Shown piece after piece: positions 1 through 10,982 of a stretch of 64,000 nt of DNA (position 1 is its first letter; each line of letters starts with the position of its first letter). Origin of the DNA: Citrobacter sp. R56 (GTDB lineage: Bacteria > Pseudomonadota > Gammaproteobacteria > Enterobacterales > Enterobacteriaceae). Under the pieces are notes generated by a model, which saw only the letters and a list, made by a program, of their open reading frames with translations, was not told where the DNA came from and made no database searches. Both the position numbers and the translations under genes were made by a program. The stretch spans positions 3,162,001 through 3,226,000 of the forward strand of contig NZ_CP069159.1 in the NCBI RefSeq assembly GCF_016811995.1, read 5' to 3'.

Positions 1-57
1 GTTTTCTTGTTATTGGTTTATCTGGTGTATGCCTTGATTAATGCGGAGGCATTCTGA
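1..57 (+). CDS. kdpF: KdpF, K+-transporting ATPase small subunit (3' end only)
   Basis: Only the last 18 codons are inside the window, cut by the left edge. They encode a hydrophobic helix ending in [12 protein letters not shown], which matches the C-terminus of the about 29-residue KdpF as I recall it. KdpF is a single-span inner-membrane peptide that stabilises the KdpABC potassium pump. Its TGA overlaps the kdpA ATG by one base, the usual translationally coupled kdpF-kdpA junction. The promoter of the operon lies outside the window. Confidence 0.9.
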   Translation, partial: VFLLLVYLVYALINAEAF

Positions 58-1736
58 TGGCCGCTTCAGGATTTTTACTCATTGCCAGCTTTTTACTGGT
101 GCTGTTTGTGGTCGCCAGACCTTTAGGGTCTGGACTGGCCAGGCTTATCAACAATACGCCGCTACCGGGTGTGGGCGGCGTCGAACGCCTGCTCTGGCGG
201 TGTCTGGGAATCTCGACTGAAGAGATGAACTGGCAGCACTATTTGCTGGCTCTCCTTATGTTGAATTTACTGGGGCTGGCGGTATTGTTTTTGATGCTGC
301 TCGGGCAAAACCTGCTGCCGTTCAACCCACAGCAACTGCCGGGCCTCTCCTGGCATCTGGCGCTGAATACGGCGGTCAGTTTTGTCACCAATACCAACTG
401 GCAGTCTTATAGCGGCGAGACCACCCTGAGCTACTTCAGTCAGATGGTCGGGCTTACGGTACAGAACTTCCTCTCCGCCGCGACCGGTATTGCGGTGATC
501 TTCGCGCTGATCCGCGCCTTTATGCGCCAGAACATCAGCACGCTGGGCAATGCCTGGATGGATCTGGTCCGCATTACATTGTGGATACTGCTGCCTGTTT
601 CGCTGCTCATTGCGCTGTTTTTTGTTCAGCAAGGCACACTGCAAACCCTCTCCCCTTATCAGCCTTTTGTCACCCTCGAAGGGGCAAAACAGATCCTGCC
701 GATGGGCCCGGTGGCCTCGCAGGAGGCGATCAAAGTGCTCGGCACTAACGGAGGCGGGTTCTTCAATGCCAACTCATCACACCCGTTTGAGAACCCTACG
801 GCGCTGACCAACATGGTACAGATGCTGGCGATCTTTTTGATCCCGACCGCGCTGTGCTTTGCGTTTGGCGATGCCGTGGGCGATCGCCGACAGGGACGCA
901 CCCTGCTGTGGGCAATGTCGCTGATTTTTGTGGTCTGCGTGGCGGTGGTGATGTGGGCGGAAGTCCAGGGCAATCCCCATCTGTTGTCGCTGGGCGCTGA
1001 CAGCAGCATCAACATGGAAGGCAAAGAGAGCCGCTTCGGGATCCTGGTCAGCAGCCTGTATGCCGTGGTGACGACAGCGGCATCCTGCGGCGCGGTCGTT
1101 GCCATGCACGACTCCTTCACCGCATTGGGCGGGATGGTGCCGATGTGGCTGATGCAGATTGGCGAAGTGGTCTTCGGCGGCGTTGGCTCTGGTCTCTACG
1201 GCATGCTGCTGTTTGTTCTGCTGGCGGTGTTTATCGCCGGGCTGATGATTGGCCGTACGCCAGAGTATTTGGGTAAAAAAATCGACGTACGCGAAATGAA
1301 AATGACCGCGCTGGCGATTCTGGTCACGCCCGCGCTGGTTCTGCTCGGTACCGCACTCGCCATGATGACGGACGCCGGACGCAGCGGCATGTTAAACCCG
1401 GGTCCACACGGTTTCAGCGAAGTGCTGTATGCCGTCTCGTCCGCCGCAAACAATAACGGTAGCGCCTTCGCGGGCCTCAGCGCCAACTCCCCTTTCTGGA
1501 ACTGTCTGCTGGCTTTCTGCATGTTTGTTGGTCGATTCGGCGTGATTATTCCGGTGATGGCGATTGCTGGGTCGCTGGTGAGTAAAAAAATCCAGCCCGC
1601 CAGTCCCGGCACATTACCCACGCACGGCGCGTTATTTGTCGGGCTGCTGGTCGGTACGGTGCTGCTGGTCGGTGCGTTGACCTTTATTCCTGCCCTGGCG
1701 CTTGGTCCGGTGGCAGAACACCTCTCTTTACGTTGA
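57..1736 (+). CDS. kdpA: KdpA, potassium-binding and translocating subunit of Kdp ATPase
   Basis: 559 residues, against 557 in E. coli. This is the channel-like inner-membrane subunit that binds K+ and passes it through the high-affinity Kdp pump. The protein is hydrophobic with about ten predicted membrane segments. It carries the four selectivity-filter-like loops of the SKT superfamily, including TNTNWQSY (about residue 112), [12 protein letters not shown] (about 230), TTAASCGA (about 343) and [11 protein letters not shown] (about 465). The start overlaps the kdpF stop, and kdpB follows after 20 bases, so the genes form one operon. Identity is certain from sequence and context. Confidence 0.98.
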   Translation: MAASGFLLIASFLLVLFVVARPLGSGLARLINNTPLPGVGGVERLLWRCLGISTEEMNWQHYLLALLMLNLLGLAVLFLMLLGQNLLPFNPQQLPGLSWHLALNTAVSFVTNTNWQSYSGETTLSYFSQMVGLTVQNFLSAATGIAVIFALIRAFMRQNISTLGNAWMDLVRITLWILLPVSLLIALFFVQQGTLQTLSPYQPFVTLEGAKQILPMGPVASQEAIKVLGTNGGGFFNANSSHPFENPTALTNMVQMLAIFLIPTALCFAFGDAVGDRRQGRTLLWAMSLIFVVCVAVVMWAEVQGNPHLLSLGADSSINMEGKESRFGILVSSLYAVVTTAASCGAVVAMHDSFTALGGMVPMWLMQIGEVVFGGVGSGLYGMLLFVLLAVFIAGLMIGRTPEYLGKKIDVREMKMTALAILVTPALVLLGTALAMMTDAGRSGMLNPGPHGFSEVLYAVSSAANNNGSAFAGLSANSPFWNCLLAFCMFVGRFGVIIPVMAIAGSLVSKKIQPASPGTLPTHGALFVGLLVGTVLLVGALTFIPALALGPVAEHLSLR

Positions 1737-1756
1737 GCGATGTGGAGCACATTGTT

Positions 1757-3805
1757 ATGAGTCGCAAACAACTGGCGCTGTTCGAACCCTCCCTGGTCGC
1801 TCAGGCGCTTCTCGATGCCGTGAAAAAGTTAAATCCTCACGCACAATGGCGCAACCCGGTGATGTTCATCGCCTGGATTGGCAGTCTGTTGACCACCCTG
1901 ATAACGGTGGCCATCGCAACCGGACATATGGCGGGCAATCCACTGTTTACGGGCGCCATCAGCCTGTGGCTGTGGGTGACGGTGCTGTTCGCCAATTTCG
2001 CCGAGGCGCTGGCAGAAGGACGCAGCAAAGCCCAGGCCAACAGCCTGAAAGGCGTTAAAAAAACGGCGTTTGCCCGCAAACTGCGTGAGCCGAAATATGG
2101 CGCAAAAATGGACCACGTCCCGGCGGATGAACTGCGTAAAGGCGACATTGTACTGGTAGAAGCTGGCGATATTATTCCCTGCGACGGCGAGGTTATCGAA
2201 GGCGGTGCGTCGGTGGACGAAAGCGCCATCACAGGGGAGTCCGCGCCGGTTATCCGTGAGTCTGGCGGCGATTTCGCCTCCGTGACCGGCGGGACGCGCA
2301 TTCTTTCCGACTGGCTGGTTATTGAATGTAGTGTCAACCCCGGCGAGACATTCCTTGACCGGATGATCGCGATGGTGGAAGGCGCACAACGGCGCAAAAC
2401 ACCCAACGAAATTGCGCTCACCATCCTGCTGATTGCGCTCACCATCGTCTTTTTACTGGCGACGGCGACCCTGTGGCCCTTTACCGTCTGGGGGGGAAAC
2501 GCGGTCAGCGTGACGGTACTGGTCGCCCTGCTGGTGTGCCTGATCCCCACTACCATCGGTGGGCTACTTTCGGCAATCGGGGTAGCGGGTATGAGCCGAA
2601 TGCTGGGGGCAAACGTGATCGCCACCAGCGGTCGTGCGGTGGAAGCCGCCGGTGACGTGGATGTCTTGCTGCTGGATAAAACCGGCACCATTACCCTCGG
2701 TAACCGTCAGGCTTCCGATTTTCTGCCTGCCCAGGGGGTAGACGAAAAAACGCTGGCCGACGCCGCACAGCTTTCTTCTCTGGCGGATGAGACGCCGGAA
2801 GGTCGCAGTATCGTCATTCTCGCCAAACAACGCTTTAATTTGCGCGTCCGCGACGTTCAGTCATTGCATGCCACCTTTGTGCCGTTTACCGCCCAAAGCC
2901 GCATGAGCGGAATCAATATTGATAACCGGATGATTCGTAAAGGTTCGGTGGATGCTATTCGTCGCCACGTTGAAGCCAACGGCGGTCATTTTCCTGCCGA
3001 CGTCGAACAAAAAGTGGATAACGTCGCCCGCCTTGGCGCCACGCCGCTGGTGGTCGTCGAAGGCTCCCGCGTGCTCGGCGTGATTGCGCTGAAAGATATC
3101 GTCAAAGGGGGAATAAAAGAACGCTTCGCTCAGTTGCGTAAAATGGGCATCAAAACGGTGATGATCACTGGCGACAACCGTCTGACGGCGGCGGCGATTG
3201 CGGCGGAAGCCGGTGTTGATGACTTTCTCGCGGAAGCCACGCCGGAAGCGAAGCTGGCGCTGATCCGCCAGTACCAGGCGGAAGGTCGTCTGGTGGCGAT
3301 GACCGGAGATGGCACCAATGATGCCCCCGCGCTGGCTCAGGCCGACGTCGCGGTGGCGATGAACTCGGGTACCCAGGCGGCGAAAGAAGCGGGCAATATG
3401 GTGGATCTGGATTCTAACCCCACCAAGCTGATTGAAGTGGTTCACATTGGTAAACAGATGCTGATGACGCGCGGTTCACTGACCACGTTCAGTATCGCCA
3501 ATGACGTGGCGAAATATTTCGCGATTATTCCGGCGGCCTTTGCAACGACCTATCCGCAGTTGAATGCCCTGAACGTGATGCACCTGCATTCGCCGGATTC
3601 CGCGATCCTCAGTGCGGTCATTTTTAACGCGCTGATCATTGTGTTTCTGATCCCGCTGGCGCTGAAAGGCGTGAGCTACAAACCATTATCCGCGTCAGCC
3701 ATGCTGCGCCGCAACTTGTGGATTTATGGTCTGGGCGGTCTGGTTGTGCCGTTTATCGACATCAAGGTGATTGATTTACTGCTGACCCTGCTGGGTCTGG
3801 TGTGA
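1757..3805 (+). CDS. kdpB: KdpB, catalytic P-type ATPase subunit of the K+ pump
   Basis: 682 residues from ATG 1757 ([10 protein letters not shown]), with GGAG at 1744-1747. An in-frame TTG at 1733 would add eight residues and overlap kdpA, and is less likely. KdpB hydrolyses ATP to drive K+ uptake by KdpA. Visible P-type ATPase hallmarks are the actuator TGES, the phosphorylation motif DKTGT (Asp about 307), the nucleotide-domain segments [10 protein letters not shown] and [12 protein letters not shown], and several membrane helices, with conserved S162 in TGES. In E. coli, phosphorylation of that serine inhibits the pump; this is family knowledge. It sits between kdpA and kdpC in the operon. 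Confidence 0.98.
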   Translation: MSRKQLALFEPSLVAQALLDAVKKLNPHAQWRNPVMFIAWIGSLLTTLITVAIATGHMAGNPLFTGAISLWLWVTVLFANFAEALAEGRSKAQANSLKGVKKTAFARKLREPKYGAKMDHVPADELRKGDIVLVEAGDIIPCDGEVIEGGASVDESAITGESAPVIRESGGDFASVTGGTRILSDWLVIECSVNPGETFLDRMIAMVEGAQRRKTPNEIALTILLIALTIVFLLATATLWPFTVWGGNAVSVTVLVALLVCLIPTTIGGLLSAIGVAGMSRMLGANVIATSGRAVEAAGDVDVLLLDKTGTITLGNRQASDFLPAQGVDEKTLADAAQLSSLADETPEGRSIVILAKQRFNLRVRDVQSLHATFVPFTAQSRMSGINIDNRMIRKGSVDAIRRHVEANGGHFPADVEQKVDNVARLGATPLVVVEGSRVLGVIALKDIVKGGIKERFAQLRKMGIKTVMITGDNRLTAAAIAAEAGVDDFLAEATPEAKLALIRQYQAEGRLVAMTGDGTNDAPALAQADVAVAMNSGTQAAKEAGNMVDLDSNPTKLIEVVHIGKQMLMTRGSLTTFSIANDVAKYFAIIPAAFATTYPQLNALNVMHLHSPDSAILSAVIFNALIIVFLIPLALKGVSYKPLSASAMLRRNLWIYGLGGLVVPFIDIKVIDLLLTLLGLV

Positions 3806-3813
3806 GGTTTCTG

Positions 3814-4389
3814 ATGACTGGGTTTCGTCCTGCATTATCCACGTTACTGTTTCTGACTGTTATCACCGGCGGCGTTTATCCGTTGCTGACGACCACCCTG
3901 AGCCAGTGGTGGTTCCCTGACCAGGCCAACGGTTCGCTCATTCGCGATAGCAACGGCGTGCGCGGTTCTGCGCTGATAGGCCAGGCATTTACCCGCGACG
4001 GTTATTTTCAGGGGCGTCCGTCCGCCACGGCTGAAATACCCTATAATCCAATGGCTTCGGGTGGTAGTAATCTGGCTGTCAGCAATCCTGAGCTGGATAA
4101 ACAACTGCAGAGCCGTATTGCCGCGTTGCGCGCCGCTAACCCACAGGCCAGCCCAACGGTGCCGGTGGAACTGGTGACCGCCTCCGCCAGTGGTCTGGAC
4201 AACAATCTGACACCCGCCGCGGTGGCATGGCAGATCCCGCGCGTCGCGAAAGCGCGCCAGCGTCCCGTTGAAGAGGTGGCGCAGCTGGTTGCACAATATA
4301 CGCAAAAACCGCTGGTCAGCTTTATTGGGCAGCCGGTGGTAAACCTTGTTGAACTCAACCTGGCGCTGGATGCGTCACAGGGGCACTAA
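3814..4389 (+). CDS. kdpC: KdpC, K+-transporting ATPase accessory subunit
   Basis: 191 residues from ATG 3814 ([10 protein letters not shown]), nine bases after the kdpB stop. An in-frame GTG at 3802 overlaps kdpB and is not favoured. One N-terminal membrane helix (about residues 8-30) is followed by a periplasmic domain containing [13 protein letters not shown] and the [14 protein letters not shown] segment typical of KdpC. KdpC assembles with KdpA and KdpB and raises the pump's nucleotide affinity. The next gene, kdpD, starts five bases after the kdpC stop, so pump and sensor are closely linked. Confidence 0.98.
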   Translation: MTGFRPALSTLLFLTVITGGVYPLLTTTLSQWWFPDQANGSLIRDSNGVRGSALIGQAFTRDGYFQGRPSATAEIPYNPMASGGSNLAVSNPELDKQLQSRIAALRAANPQASPTVPVELVTASASGLDNNLTPAAVAWQIPRVAKARQRPVEEVAQLVAQYTQKPLVSFIGQPVVNLVELNLALDASQGH

Positions 4390-4394
4390 GCGAC

Positions 4395-7079
4395 ATGAAC
4401 GACGAACCCTTGCGTCCTGACCCGGATCGCCTGCTGGAGCAGACCAGCGCCCCCCACCGGGGAAAACTGAAAATATTCTTCGGTGCCTGTGCGGGCGTCG
4501 GAAAAACATGGGCGATGCTGGCAGAAGCACAGCGGTTACGGGCGCAAGGGCTGGATATCTTGATCGGCGTCGTGGAAACCCACGGGCGCAAAGAGACCGC
4601 CGCGCTGCTGGAGGGACTCGCCATCCTCCCGCTCAAACGCCATGCGCATCGTGGACGGCATATCAACGACTTTGATCTCGATGCCGCCCTCGCCCGCCGT
4701 CCGGCGCTGATACTGATGGATGAACTGGCGCACAGTAACGCGCCTGGCTCACGTCACCCCCGTCGCTGGCAGGATATCGAAGAACTGCTGGAGGCGGGGA
4801 TCGATGTTTTTACCACCGTGAACGTTCAGCATCTGGAAAGTCTGAACGACGTCGTCAGCGGCGTGACGGGGATTCACGTTCGTGAAACCGTCCCCGACCC
4901 GTTCTTTGATGCTGCCGACGAAGTGGTGTTGGTCGACCTCCCTCCTGACGATCTTCGCCAGCGCCTCAACGAAGGTAAAGTCTATATCGCCGGTCAGGCA
5001 GAACGGGCTATTGAGCATTTCTTTCGCAAAGGGAATCTGATCGCCCTGCGTGAACTGGCGCTGCGCCGTACCGCCGACCGGGTAGACGACCAGATGCGAG
5101 CATGGCGCGACCGTCAGGGTGAAGAAAAGGTCTGGCATACCCGCGATGCCATACTGCTGTGCATCGGGCATAATACCGGCAGCGAAAAACTGGTACGCGC
5201 AGCAGCCCGCCTGGCTTCGCGACTTGGCAGCATCTGGCACGCGGTGTATGTGGAAACGCCCGCGCTGCACCGGTTACCGGAAAAACAACGACGTGCGATC
5301 CTCAGCGCGCTGCGACTGGCCCAGGAGCTGGGCGCTGAAACCGCCACGCTTTCCGACCCTTCTGAAGAGAAAGCCGTCGTGCGCTATGCCAGAGAACATA
5401 ATCTTGGCAAAATTGTCATGGGGCGCCCCACCACACGCCGCTGGTGGCGCAGCGATTCGTTTGCCGAGCGGCTGGCAAAACGCGCGCCGGATCTCGATCA
5501 GGTCATCGTTGCGCTGGATGAGCCCCCCGCCCGCCCTCTGGCGCACGCCCCCGATACCCGCACCTTTAAAGACAAATGGCGGGTACAAATTCAGGGCTGC
5601 ATCGTCGCCGCCGCACTTTGTGCCTTCACGACCCTTATCGCCATGCAGTGGCTGGTGGCCTTCGACGCCGCGAACCTGGTGATGCTGTATCTGCTGGGTG
5701 TGGTCGTGATCGCCCTTTTTTATGGTCGCTGGCCGTCGGTAGTGGCGACCGTGATTAACGTTGTCAGTTTCGACCTCTTCTTTATTGCTCCCCGCGGTAC
5801 CCTCGCCGTCTCTGACGTACAGTATCTGTTGACCTTTGCCGTGATGCTAACGGTCGGTTTGGTGATTGGGAATCTGACGGCTGGGGTTCGTTATCAGGCG
5901 CGCGTCGCACGCTACCGGGAACAACGTACCCGCCATCTTTACGAAATGTCGAAAGCGCTGGCGGTCGGACGCAGCAGGCTGGATATCGCGACCACCAGCG
6001 AGCAGTTTATCGCCTCCACATTTCAGGCGCGCAGCCAGGTTTTACTGCCCGATGAAAACGGCAAACTGAGACCCCTGACGCAGCAGCAAGGCATCACGCC
6101 CTGGGATGACGCCATCGCCCAGTGGAGCTTTGATAAGGGCCAGCCTGCCGGTGCGGGGACTGACACGTTGCCCGGCGTGCCGTATCAGATCCTGCCCTTA
6201 AAAAGTGCGGACAAAACGCACGGTCTGGTGGTTGTCGAGCCGGACAATCTTCGCCAGTTGATGATCCCCGAGCAGCAACGTCTGTTGGAAACATTTAGCC
6301 TGCTGGTCGCCAGCGCCCTTGAACGTCTGATGCTCACGACCAGTGAAGAACTGGCCCGGCTCGCCAGCGAACGCGAAAGCCTGCGTAATGCCCTGCTCGC
6401 CGCACTTTCTCATGATTTACGCACGCCGCTGACCGTGCTGTTTGGTCAGGCAGAAATCCTGACTCTCGATCTGGCGAGTGAAGGATCATCCCATGCCCGC
6501 CAGGCCAACGAGATCCGCCAGCATGTGCTCAACACCACGCGGCTGGTCAATAATCTGCTGGATATGGCGCGCATTCAGTCTGGTGGGTTTAATCTTAAGA
6601 AGGAGTGGCTGACGCTGGAAGAAGTGGTTGGCAGCGCCCTGCAAATGCTGGAGCCGGGATTAGCGCATCCGATCAATCTTTCGCTGCCGGAGCCGCTAAC
6701 GCTCATTCACGTAGACGGTCCGCTATTTGAGCGTGTGCTGATCAATTTGCTGGAAAATGCGGTTAAATACGCTGGTGTACAGGCCACGATCGGCATTGAT
6801 GCCCATATTGAAGGGGATCTCCTGACTCTGGATGTGTGGGACAACGGTGCAGGCATCCCAGAAGGGCAAGAGCACAGCATCTTTGATAAGTTCGCCCGCG
6901 GAAATAAAGAGTCTGCGGTACCGGGCGTTGGGCTGGGTCTGGCGATTTGCCAGGCGATTGTCGAGGTGCACGGCGGTACCATCGCGGCGCAGAATCGACC
7001 GCAGGGCGGCGCCTGTTTCCGTGTTACACTGCCACAAGAATCGCCCCCTGAACTTGAAGATTTTCATGAGGATATGTGA
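4395..7079 (+). CDS. kdpD: KdpD, K+/turgor-responsive sensor histidine kinase
   Basis: 894 residues, the family length. Order of parts: a KdpD N-terminal domain with Walker A GACAGVGKT (residues 30-38); a universal-stress-protein-like domain (about 250-370); four closely spaced membrane helices (about 400-500); a GAF-like region; a dimerisation/phosphoacceptor domain with SHDLRTPLT (His about 673); and an HATPase domain with DNGAGIP and GVGLGLAIC. It senses low K+ or high osmolarity and phosphorylates KdpE to switch on kdpFABC. The stop overlaps the kdpE GTG start by four bases, indicating coupled translation. Confidence 0.98.
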   Translation: MNDEPLRPDPDRLLEQTSAPHRGKLKIFFGACAGVGKTWAMLAEAQRLRAQGLDILIGVVETHGRKETAALLEGLAILPLKRHAHRGRHINDFDLDAALARRPALILMDELAHSNAPGSRHPRRWQDIEELLEAGIDVFTTVNVQHLESLNDVVSGVTGIHVRETVPDPFFDAADEVVLVDLPPDDLRQRLNEGKVYIAGQAERAIEHFFRKGNLIALRELALRRTADRVDDQMRAWRDRQGEEKVWHTRDAILLCIGHNTGSEKLVRAAARLASRLGSIWHAVYVETPALHRLPEKQRRAILSALRLAQELGAETATLSDPSEEKAVVRYAREHNLGKIVMGRPTTRRWWRSDSFAERLAKRAPDLDQVIVALDEPPARPLAHAPDTRTFKDKWRVQIQGCIVAAALCAFTTLIAMQWLVAFDAANLVMLYLLGVVVIALFYGRWPSVVATVINVVSFDLFFIAPRGTLAVSDVQYLLTFAVMLTVGLVIGNLTAGVRYQARVARYREQRTRHLYEMSKALAVGRSRLDIATTSEQFIASTFQARSQVLLPDENGKLRPLTQQQGITPWDDAIAQWSFDKGQPAGAGTDTLPGVPYQILPLKSADKTHGLVVVEPDNLRQLMIPEQQRLLETFSLLVASALERLMLTTSEELARLASERESLRNALLAALSHDLRTPLTVLFGQAEILTLDLASEGSSHARQANEIRQHVLNTTRLVNNLLDMARIQSGGFNLKKEWLTLEEVVGSALQMLEPGLAHPINLSLPEPLTLIHVDGPLFERVLINLLENAVKYAGVQATIGIDAHIEGDLLTLDVWDNGAGIPEGQEHSIFDKFARGNKESAVPGVGLGLAICQAIVEVHGGTIAAQNRPQGGACFRVTLPQESPPELEDFHEDM

Positions 7080-7753
7080 CAAACGTTCTGATTGTTGAAG
7101 ATGAGCAGGCTATTCGTCGTTTTCTGCGTACCGCGCTGGAAGGTGACGGACTGCGTGTCTATGAAGCCGATACACTGCAGCGTGGTTTACTGGAAGCCGC
7201 AACGCGAAAACCCGACCTTATCATTCTCGATCTTGGTTTACCGGATGGCGACGGCATTGATTTTATTCGCGATCTGCGCCAGTGGAGCGTAATCCCCGTC
7301 ATCGTGCTCTCTGCCCGCAGTGAAGAGAGCGACAAAATCGCCGCGCTGGATGCCGGTGCCGATGATTATCTGAGTAAACCTTTTGGTATTGGCGAACTGC
7401 AGGCGCGTTTACGTGTCGCTTTACGTCGCCATTCCGCCAGCCCTTCTCCCGATCCGGTCGTCTGTTTTTCCGACGTGAAGGTGGATCTGACCTCAAGACT
7501 TGTGCATCGCGGTGAAGAAGAGATCCACCTGACGCCGATTGAATTTCGCCTGCTGGCGGTGATGTTGAATAACGCGGGTAAAGTGTTAACCCAACGCCAG
7601 TTGTTGAATCAGGTTTGGGGGCCGAATGCCGTCGAACATAGCCACTATCTGCGTATTTATATGGGGCATTTACGTCAGAAGCTGGAGCAGGACCCAACCC
7701 GTCCTCGTCACTTAATTACCGAGACAGGAATCGGTTATCGGTTTATGCCATGA
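7076..7753 (+). CDS. kdpE: KdpE, OmpR-family response regulator of kdp
   Basis: 225 residues. The GTG start at 7076 overlaps the kdpD stop (GTGA) and gives MTNVLIVEDEQA. Receiver domain: acidic pocket E8/D9, phospho-acceptor D52 in LIILDLGLPDGDG, and the conserved Lys in YLSKPFG. A C-terminal winged-helix DNA-binding domain follows (about 125-225, with LTPIEFRLL and HYLRIYMGHLRQKLE). When phosphorylated by KdpD it activates the kdpFABC promoter. It is the last gene of the operon and ends at the shared terminator before pgm; the speF/potE genes found beside kdpE in E. coli K-12 are absent here. Confidence 0.98.
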   Translation: MTNVLIVEDEQAIRRFLRTALEGDGLRVYEADTLQRGLLEAATRKPDLIILDLGLPDGDGIDFIRDLRQWSVIPVIVLSARSEESDKIAALDAGADDYLSKPFGIGELQARLRVALRRHSASPSPDPVVCFSDVKVDLTSRLVHRGEEEIHLTPIEFRLLAVMLNNAGKVLTQRQLLNQVWGPNAVEHSHYLRIYMGHLRQKLEQDPTRPRHLITETGIGYRFMP

Positions 7754-7768
7754 AAATGGGATGAAAAA

Positions 7769-7791
7769 AAAGGAGCCTTATTGGCTCCTTT
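7769..7791. terminator. Bidirectional terminator between kdpE and pgm
   Basis: Perfect 9-bp stem AAAGGAGCC (7769-7777) with GGCTCCTTT (7783-7791) and a five-base loop. A-rich on the left and T-rich on the right, so it can end both kdpE (plus) and pgm (minus). Confidence 0.85.
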
Positions 7792-7813
7792 CTTCATTTA
7801 GGCAATTGTGTGT

Positions 7814-9454
7814 TTAGGCGTTTTTCAGCACTTCACTAACAATTTCAACGGCTTCTTTCTCGATCTGTTTGCGATGTTCTTCACCGAGGAAACTTTCACA
7901 GTAGATCTTGTAAGCGTCTTCCGTACCGGACGGACGCGCGGCAAACCAGCCGTTGTCGGTCATCACTTTCAGACCGCCAATGGATGCGCCGTTGCCAGGT
8001 GCCGCCGTCAGACGTGCAGTGATCGGATCGCCCGCAAGCATGCTGGCGCTGACCATTTCCGGGGACAGTTTGGACAAGGCCGCTTTCTGAGCGGACGTTG
8101 CAGCTGCCTGCAAACGGTTATAGCTCGGCGCGCCAAAGCGAGCCGCCAGTTCGTTGTAGTGTTCCTGCGGGTTTTTACCCGTGACCGCGGTGATTTCCGC
8201 CGCCAGCAGACACATGATGATGCCGTCTTTGTCAGTGGACCACGGCGTACCGTCAAAGCGCAGGAAAGAGGCACCCGCGCTCTCTTCGCCACCAAAACCG
8301 AAGCTGCCGTCAAACAGACCGTCAACAAACCATTTGAAACCGACCGGCACTTCCACCAGTTTACGGCCCAAATCATTCACCACACGGTCAATCATCGCAG
8401 AAGACACCAGCGTTTTACCAACTGCGACATCTTTGCCCCACTGCGGACGATGCTGGAACAGGTAGTTGATGGCAACCGCCAGGTAATGGTTCGGGTTCAT
8501 CAGCCCTGCTGGCGTGACGATGCCGTGACGGTCATAATCTGGATCGTTGGCAAACGCCAGATCGAACTTATCACGCAGCGCCAGCAGACCCGCCATCGCG
8601 CACTCGGAGGAGCAGTCCATACGGATCGCGCCGTCTTTATCCAGGTGCATAAAGCGGAAAGTCTGATCAACCTGATCGTTCACAATGGTCAGGTTGAGTT
8701 TGTAATGCTCGGCAATACGCTTCCAGTATTCGATACCGGAGCCGCCCAGCGGATCGACGCCCAGCGTCAGGCCCGCTTTTTGAATCGCCGCCATATCGAC
8801 GATATCCGCCAGCCCTTCAACGAACGGCTGCACCAGATCCTGCTCTTTTACATGGCCGGAGGCCATTGCCGCATCCAGTGAAATGCGCTTCACGCCTTTC
8901 AGGCCATCCGCGAGCAGCGCGTTAGCCCTGTCTTCCACCACTTTAGTGACGTTGGTATCCGCCGGGCCGCCATTGGGCGGATTGTATTTAATGCCGCCAT
9001 CTTCCGGCGGGTTGTGGGACGGCGTAATCACGATGCCGTCAGCCAGCGGACCGCCTTTTTTGTTATGGACCAGGATTGCATTCGAAACCGCAGGCGTCGG
9101 CGTAAAGCCGTTGTTTTCCTGAACAATGACATCAACACCGTTCGCCGCCAGCACTTCCAGAACGGAAATAAAGGCTGGCTCAGACAGCGCGTGAGTGTCT
9201 TTACCCACATAGCAAGGGCCAGTGATGCCGTTTTTCGCACGCTCTTCCGCAATCGCCTGGGCAATGGCCAGAATGTGCAGTTCATTAAAACTATGACGAC
9301 CGGCGCTGCCGCGATGCCCGGAAGTCCCGAACTTCACCGCGTGCTCCGCATTCCCTGCTTCCGGTTTTAATACATAGTATTGCGCCGTCAGTTGGGCGAC
9401 ATTAATTAAATCACTCTGTTGCGCAGGCTGACCTGCACGCTTGTGGATTGCCAT
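7814..9454 (-). CDS. pgm: Phosphoglucomutase
   Basis: 546 residues, the family length, from ATG at 9454. It interconverts glucose-1-phosphate and glucose-6-phosphate, linking glycogen and UDP-glucose synthesis to glycolysis. Hallmarks are the active-site phosphoserine loop [11 protein letters not shown] (Ser about 146), the metal loop DPDYDRHG, the sugar-binding GGEESAGAS, and the phosphate-binding [12 protein letters not shown] near the C-terminus. It lies 24 bases downstream of seqA on the same strand, and the known seqA-pgm operon is therefore conserved. It ends opposite kdpE at a shared terminator. Confidence 0.98.
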   Translation of the reverse strand: MAIHKRAGQPAQQSDLINVAQLTAQYYVLKPEAGNAEHAVKFGTSGHRGSAGRHSFNELHILAIAQAIAEERAKNGITGPCYVGKDTHALSEPAFISVLEVLAANGVDVIVQENNGFTPTPAVSNAILVHNKKGGPLADGIVITPSHNPPEDGGIKYNPPNGGPADTNVTKVVEDRANALLADGLKGVKRISLDAAMASGHVKEQDLVQPFVEGLADIVDMAAIQKAGLTLGVDPLGGSGIEYWKRIAEHYKLNLTIVNDQVDQTFRFMHLDKDGAIRMDCSSECAMAGLLALRDKFDLAFANDPDYDRHGIVTPAGLMNPNHYLAVAINYLFQHRPQWGKDVAVGKTLVSSAMIDRVVNDLGRKLVEVPVGFKWFVDGLFDGSFGFGGEESAGASFLRFDGTPWSTDKDGIIMCLLAAEITAVTGKNPQEHYNELAARFGAPSYNRLQAAATSAQKAALSKLSPEMVSASMLAGDPITARLTAAPGNGASIGGLKVMTDNGWFAARPSGTEDAYKIYCESFLGEEHRKQIEKEAVEIVSEVLKNA

Positions 9455-9478
9455 TGCCTGGTCCTTTTAATGCAACGT

Positions 9479-10024
9479 TTAGATTGTTCCGCAAACCTTT
9501 TCAATCAATTCCGCCGGGAATTGCATTGATTGCATGATGTGTTCAATCATGCTGCATTTACGGCCGGTGTTGGTGTTGGTGATCACCCAATACGGCGTGC
9601 CTGGCACGTGTTTCGGCTTGGTTTGATTACCATTTTTCAGCAGAGTCTGCTCGTCTGCCGCAAAGTATACGCGCGTACGGCCGTGCAACGAATCCGTCGC
9701 CTCAGCAAACGCGTTGTGATCCAGTGAGTAAAGTGTAGACAGTACCAACATAAAGCGATTTACCGCTTTCTTCTGCTCTGCATATTCATCGGAAAGCAGA
9801 AGTTCACGCATGGCGCGCACTTTATCTTTTACGGGGTTGACCGGCTTCGCTTCAACGATAGCGGGTTGCGCTATGCGCACCTCTTTCGCCGCCGGAGTGA
9901 CAGGCTGTGATGCGGCGGAAAATTTCAACATACGCCGTAAAATGTCGGATGCGCTCTCGCCGATATGCTTGGTGTGGCTGGCAATATAGCTATAGAGTTC
10001 ATCATCAACTTCAATCGTTTTCAT
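9479..10024 (-). CDS. seqA: SeqA, negative modulator of replication initiation
   Basis: 181 residues from ATG 10024 (MKTIEVDDEL). The reading frame is open for 26 more codons upstream, but the conserved N-terminus fixes this start. SeqA binds hemimethylated GATC pairs, sequesters oriC and the dnaA promoter, and organises newly replicated DNA. The N-terminal multimerisation segment (residues 1-35, with ASDILRRML) is joined by a variable Pro/Ala-rich linker (about 40-65) to the DNA-binding domain (about 70-181, with the NTNTGRK turn and FPAELIEKVC end). It is co-transcribed with pgm. Confidence 0.97.
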   Translation of the reverse strand: MKTIEVDDELYSYIASHTKHIGESASDILRRMLKFSAASQPVTPAAKEVRIAQPAIVEAKPVNPVKDKVRAMRELLLSDEYAEQKKAVNRFMLVLSTLYSLDHNAFAEATDSLHGRTRVYFAADEQTLLKNGNQTKPKHVPGTPYWVITNTNTGRKCSMIEHIMQSMQFPAELIEKVCGTI

Positions 10025-10208
10025 CTTAATCCAGTGCGGTGTCTTATCTGAATACAAGTCGTTGGGATTATAGGAGCAAATCCCAACAGCGGATAGCGTC
10101 AAGCCAGGCTGTCAGAAAAACTCGGAGTAAACCGTAGTTGTTGCAGCCCCGTGGCAGAATGGTCAACATAATACCCTAACCCGACAGAGCGAAAAAAAGA
10201 ACTTTGCC

Positions 10209-10982
10209 ATGAAATTGAACATCCGAGCGCAATCTGCACAAAAGCTGCACAATAATTCTCCCATCGTCCTTGTTCACGGCTTGTTTGGTAGCCTTGATAA
10301 CCTCGGCATACTGGCGCGCGATCTTGTAGAGGATCACGACATCATCCAGGTTGATATGCGAAACCACGGTCTTTCTCCCCGTTCACCGGAGATGAATTAC
10401 CCGGCGATGGCGCAGGATCTGCTGGATACTCTGGACGCCGCGAGTATCGAAAAAGCCACCTTTATTGGTCACTCAATGGGCGGAAAAGCCGTTATGGCGC
10501 TGACCGCACTGGCCCCGGATCGTATTGATCAACTGGTGGCGATTGATATTGCGCCGGTTGATTATCACGTGCGCCGCCACGATGAGATCTTTGCTGCAAT
10601 CAACGCGGTGACCGAATCTGACGCGCAGACACGCCAGCAGGCGGCAGCCGTCATGCGTCAGCACCTCCAGGAAGAAGGGGTTATCCAGTTCCTGTTAAAG
10701 TCGTATGTCGATGGCGAGTGGCGCTTTAATGTGCCCGTATTGTGGGAGCAGTACCCACATATCGTAGGGTGGGAAACCATTCCCGCCTGGGATCATCCGG
10801 CGCTGTTCATCCCTGGCGGTAATTCGCCTTACGTCACCGAGGCCTATCGTCACGATTTACTGACCCAATTTCCTCAGGCCCGGGCGCATGTGATTGCGGG
10901 CGCCGGCCATTGGGTGCATGCAGAAAAACCGGATGCCGTGCTGCGCGCGATACGCCGGTATCTGGCGGATAAGGCTAACTGA
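10209..10982 (+). CDS. ybfF: YbfF, alpha/beta-hydrolase esterase
   Basis: 257 residues, against 254 in E. coli. Alpha/beta-hydrolase fold: oxyanion-hole HGLFGS (about 23-28), nucleophile elbow GHSMGG with Ser89, and catalytic His in GAGHWVHAEKP near the C-terminus. The E. coli enzyme hydrolyses acyl-CoA thioesters and palmitoyl or short-chain esters in vitro, but its physiological substrate is not established. It is divergent from seqA across about 180 bases. The last codons overlap a LexA-like box that probably serves ybfE. Confidence 0.95.
   Translation: MKLNIRAQSAQKLHNNSPIVLVHGLFGSLDNLGILARDLVEDHDIIQVDMRNHGLSPRSPEMNYPAMAQDLLDTLDAASIEKATFIGHSMGGKAVMALTALAPDRIDQLVAIDIAPVDYHVRRHDEIFAAINAVTESDAQTRQQAAAVMRQHLQEEGVIQFLLKSYVDGEWRFNVPVLWEQYPHIVGWETIPAWDHPALFIPGGNSPYVTEAYRHDLLTQFPQARAHVIAGAGHWVHAEKPDAVLRAIRRYLADKAN

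Noticed and set aside
7808-8881. 357-codon frame antisense to pgm
   Set aside because: Shadow of a highly conserved gene; low-complexity, His/Arg/Gln-rich product with no recognisable domain.
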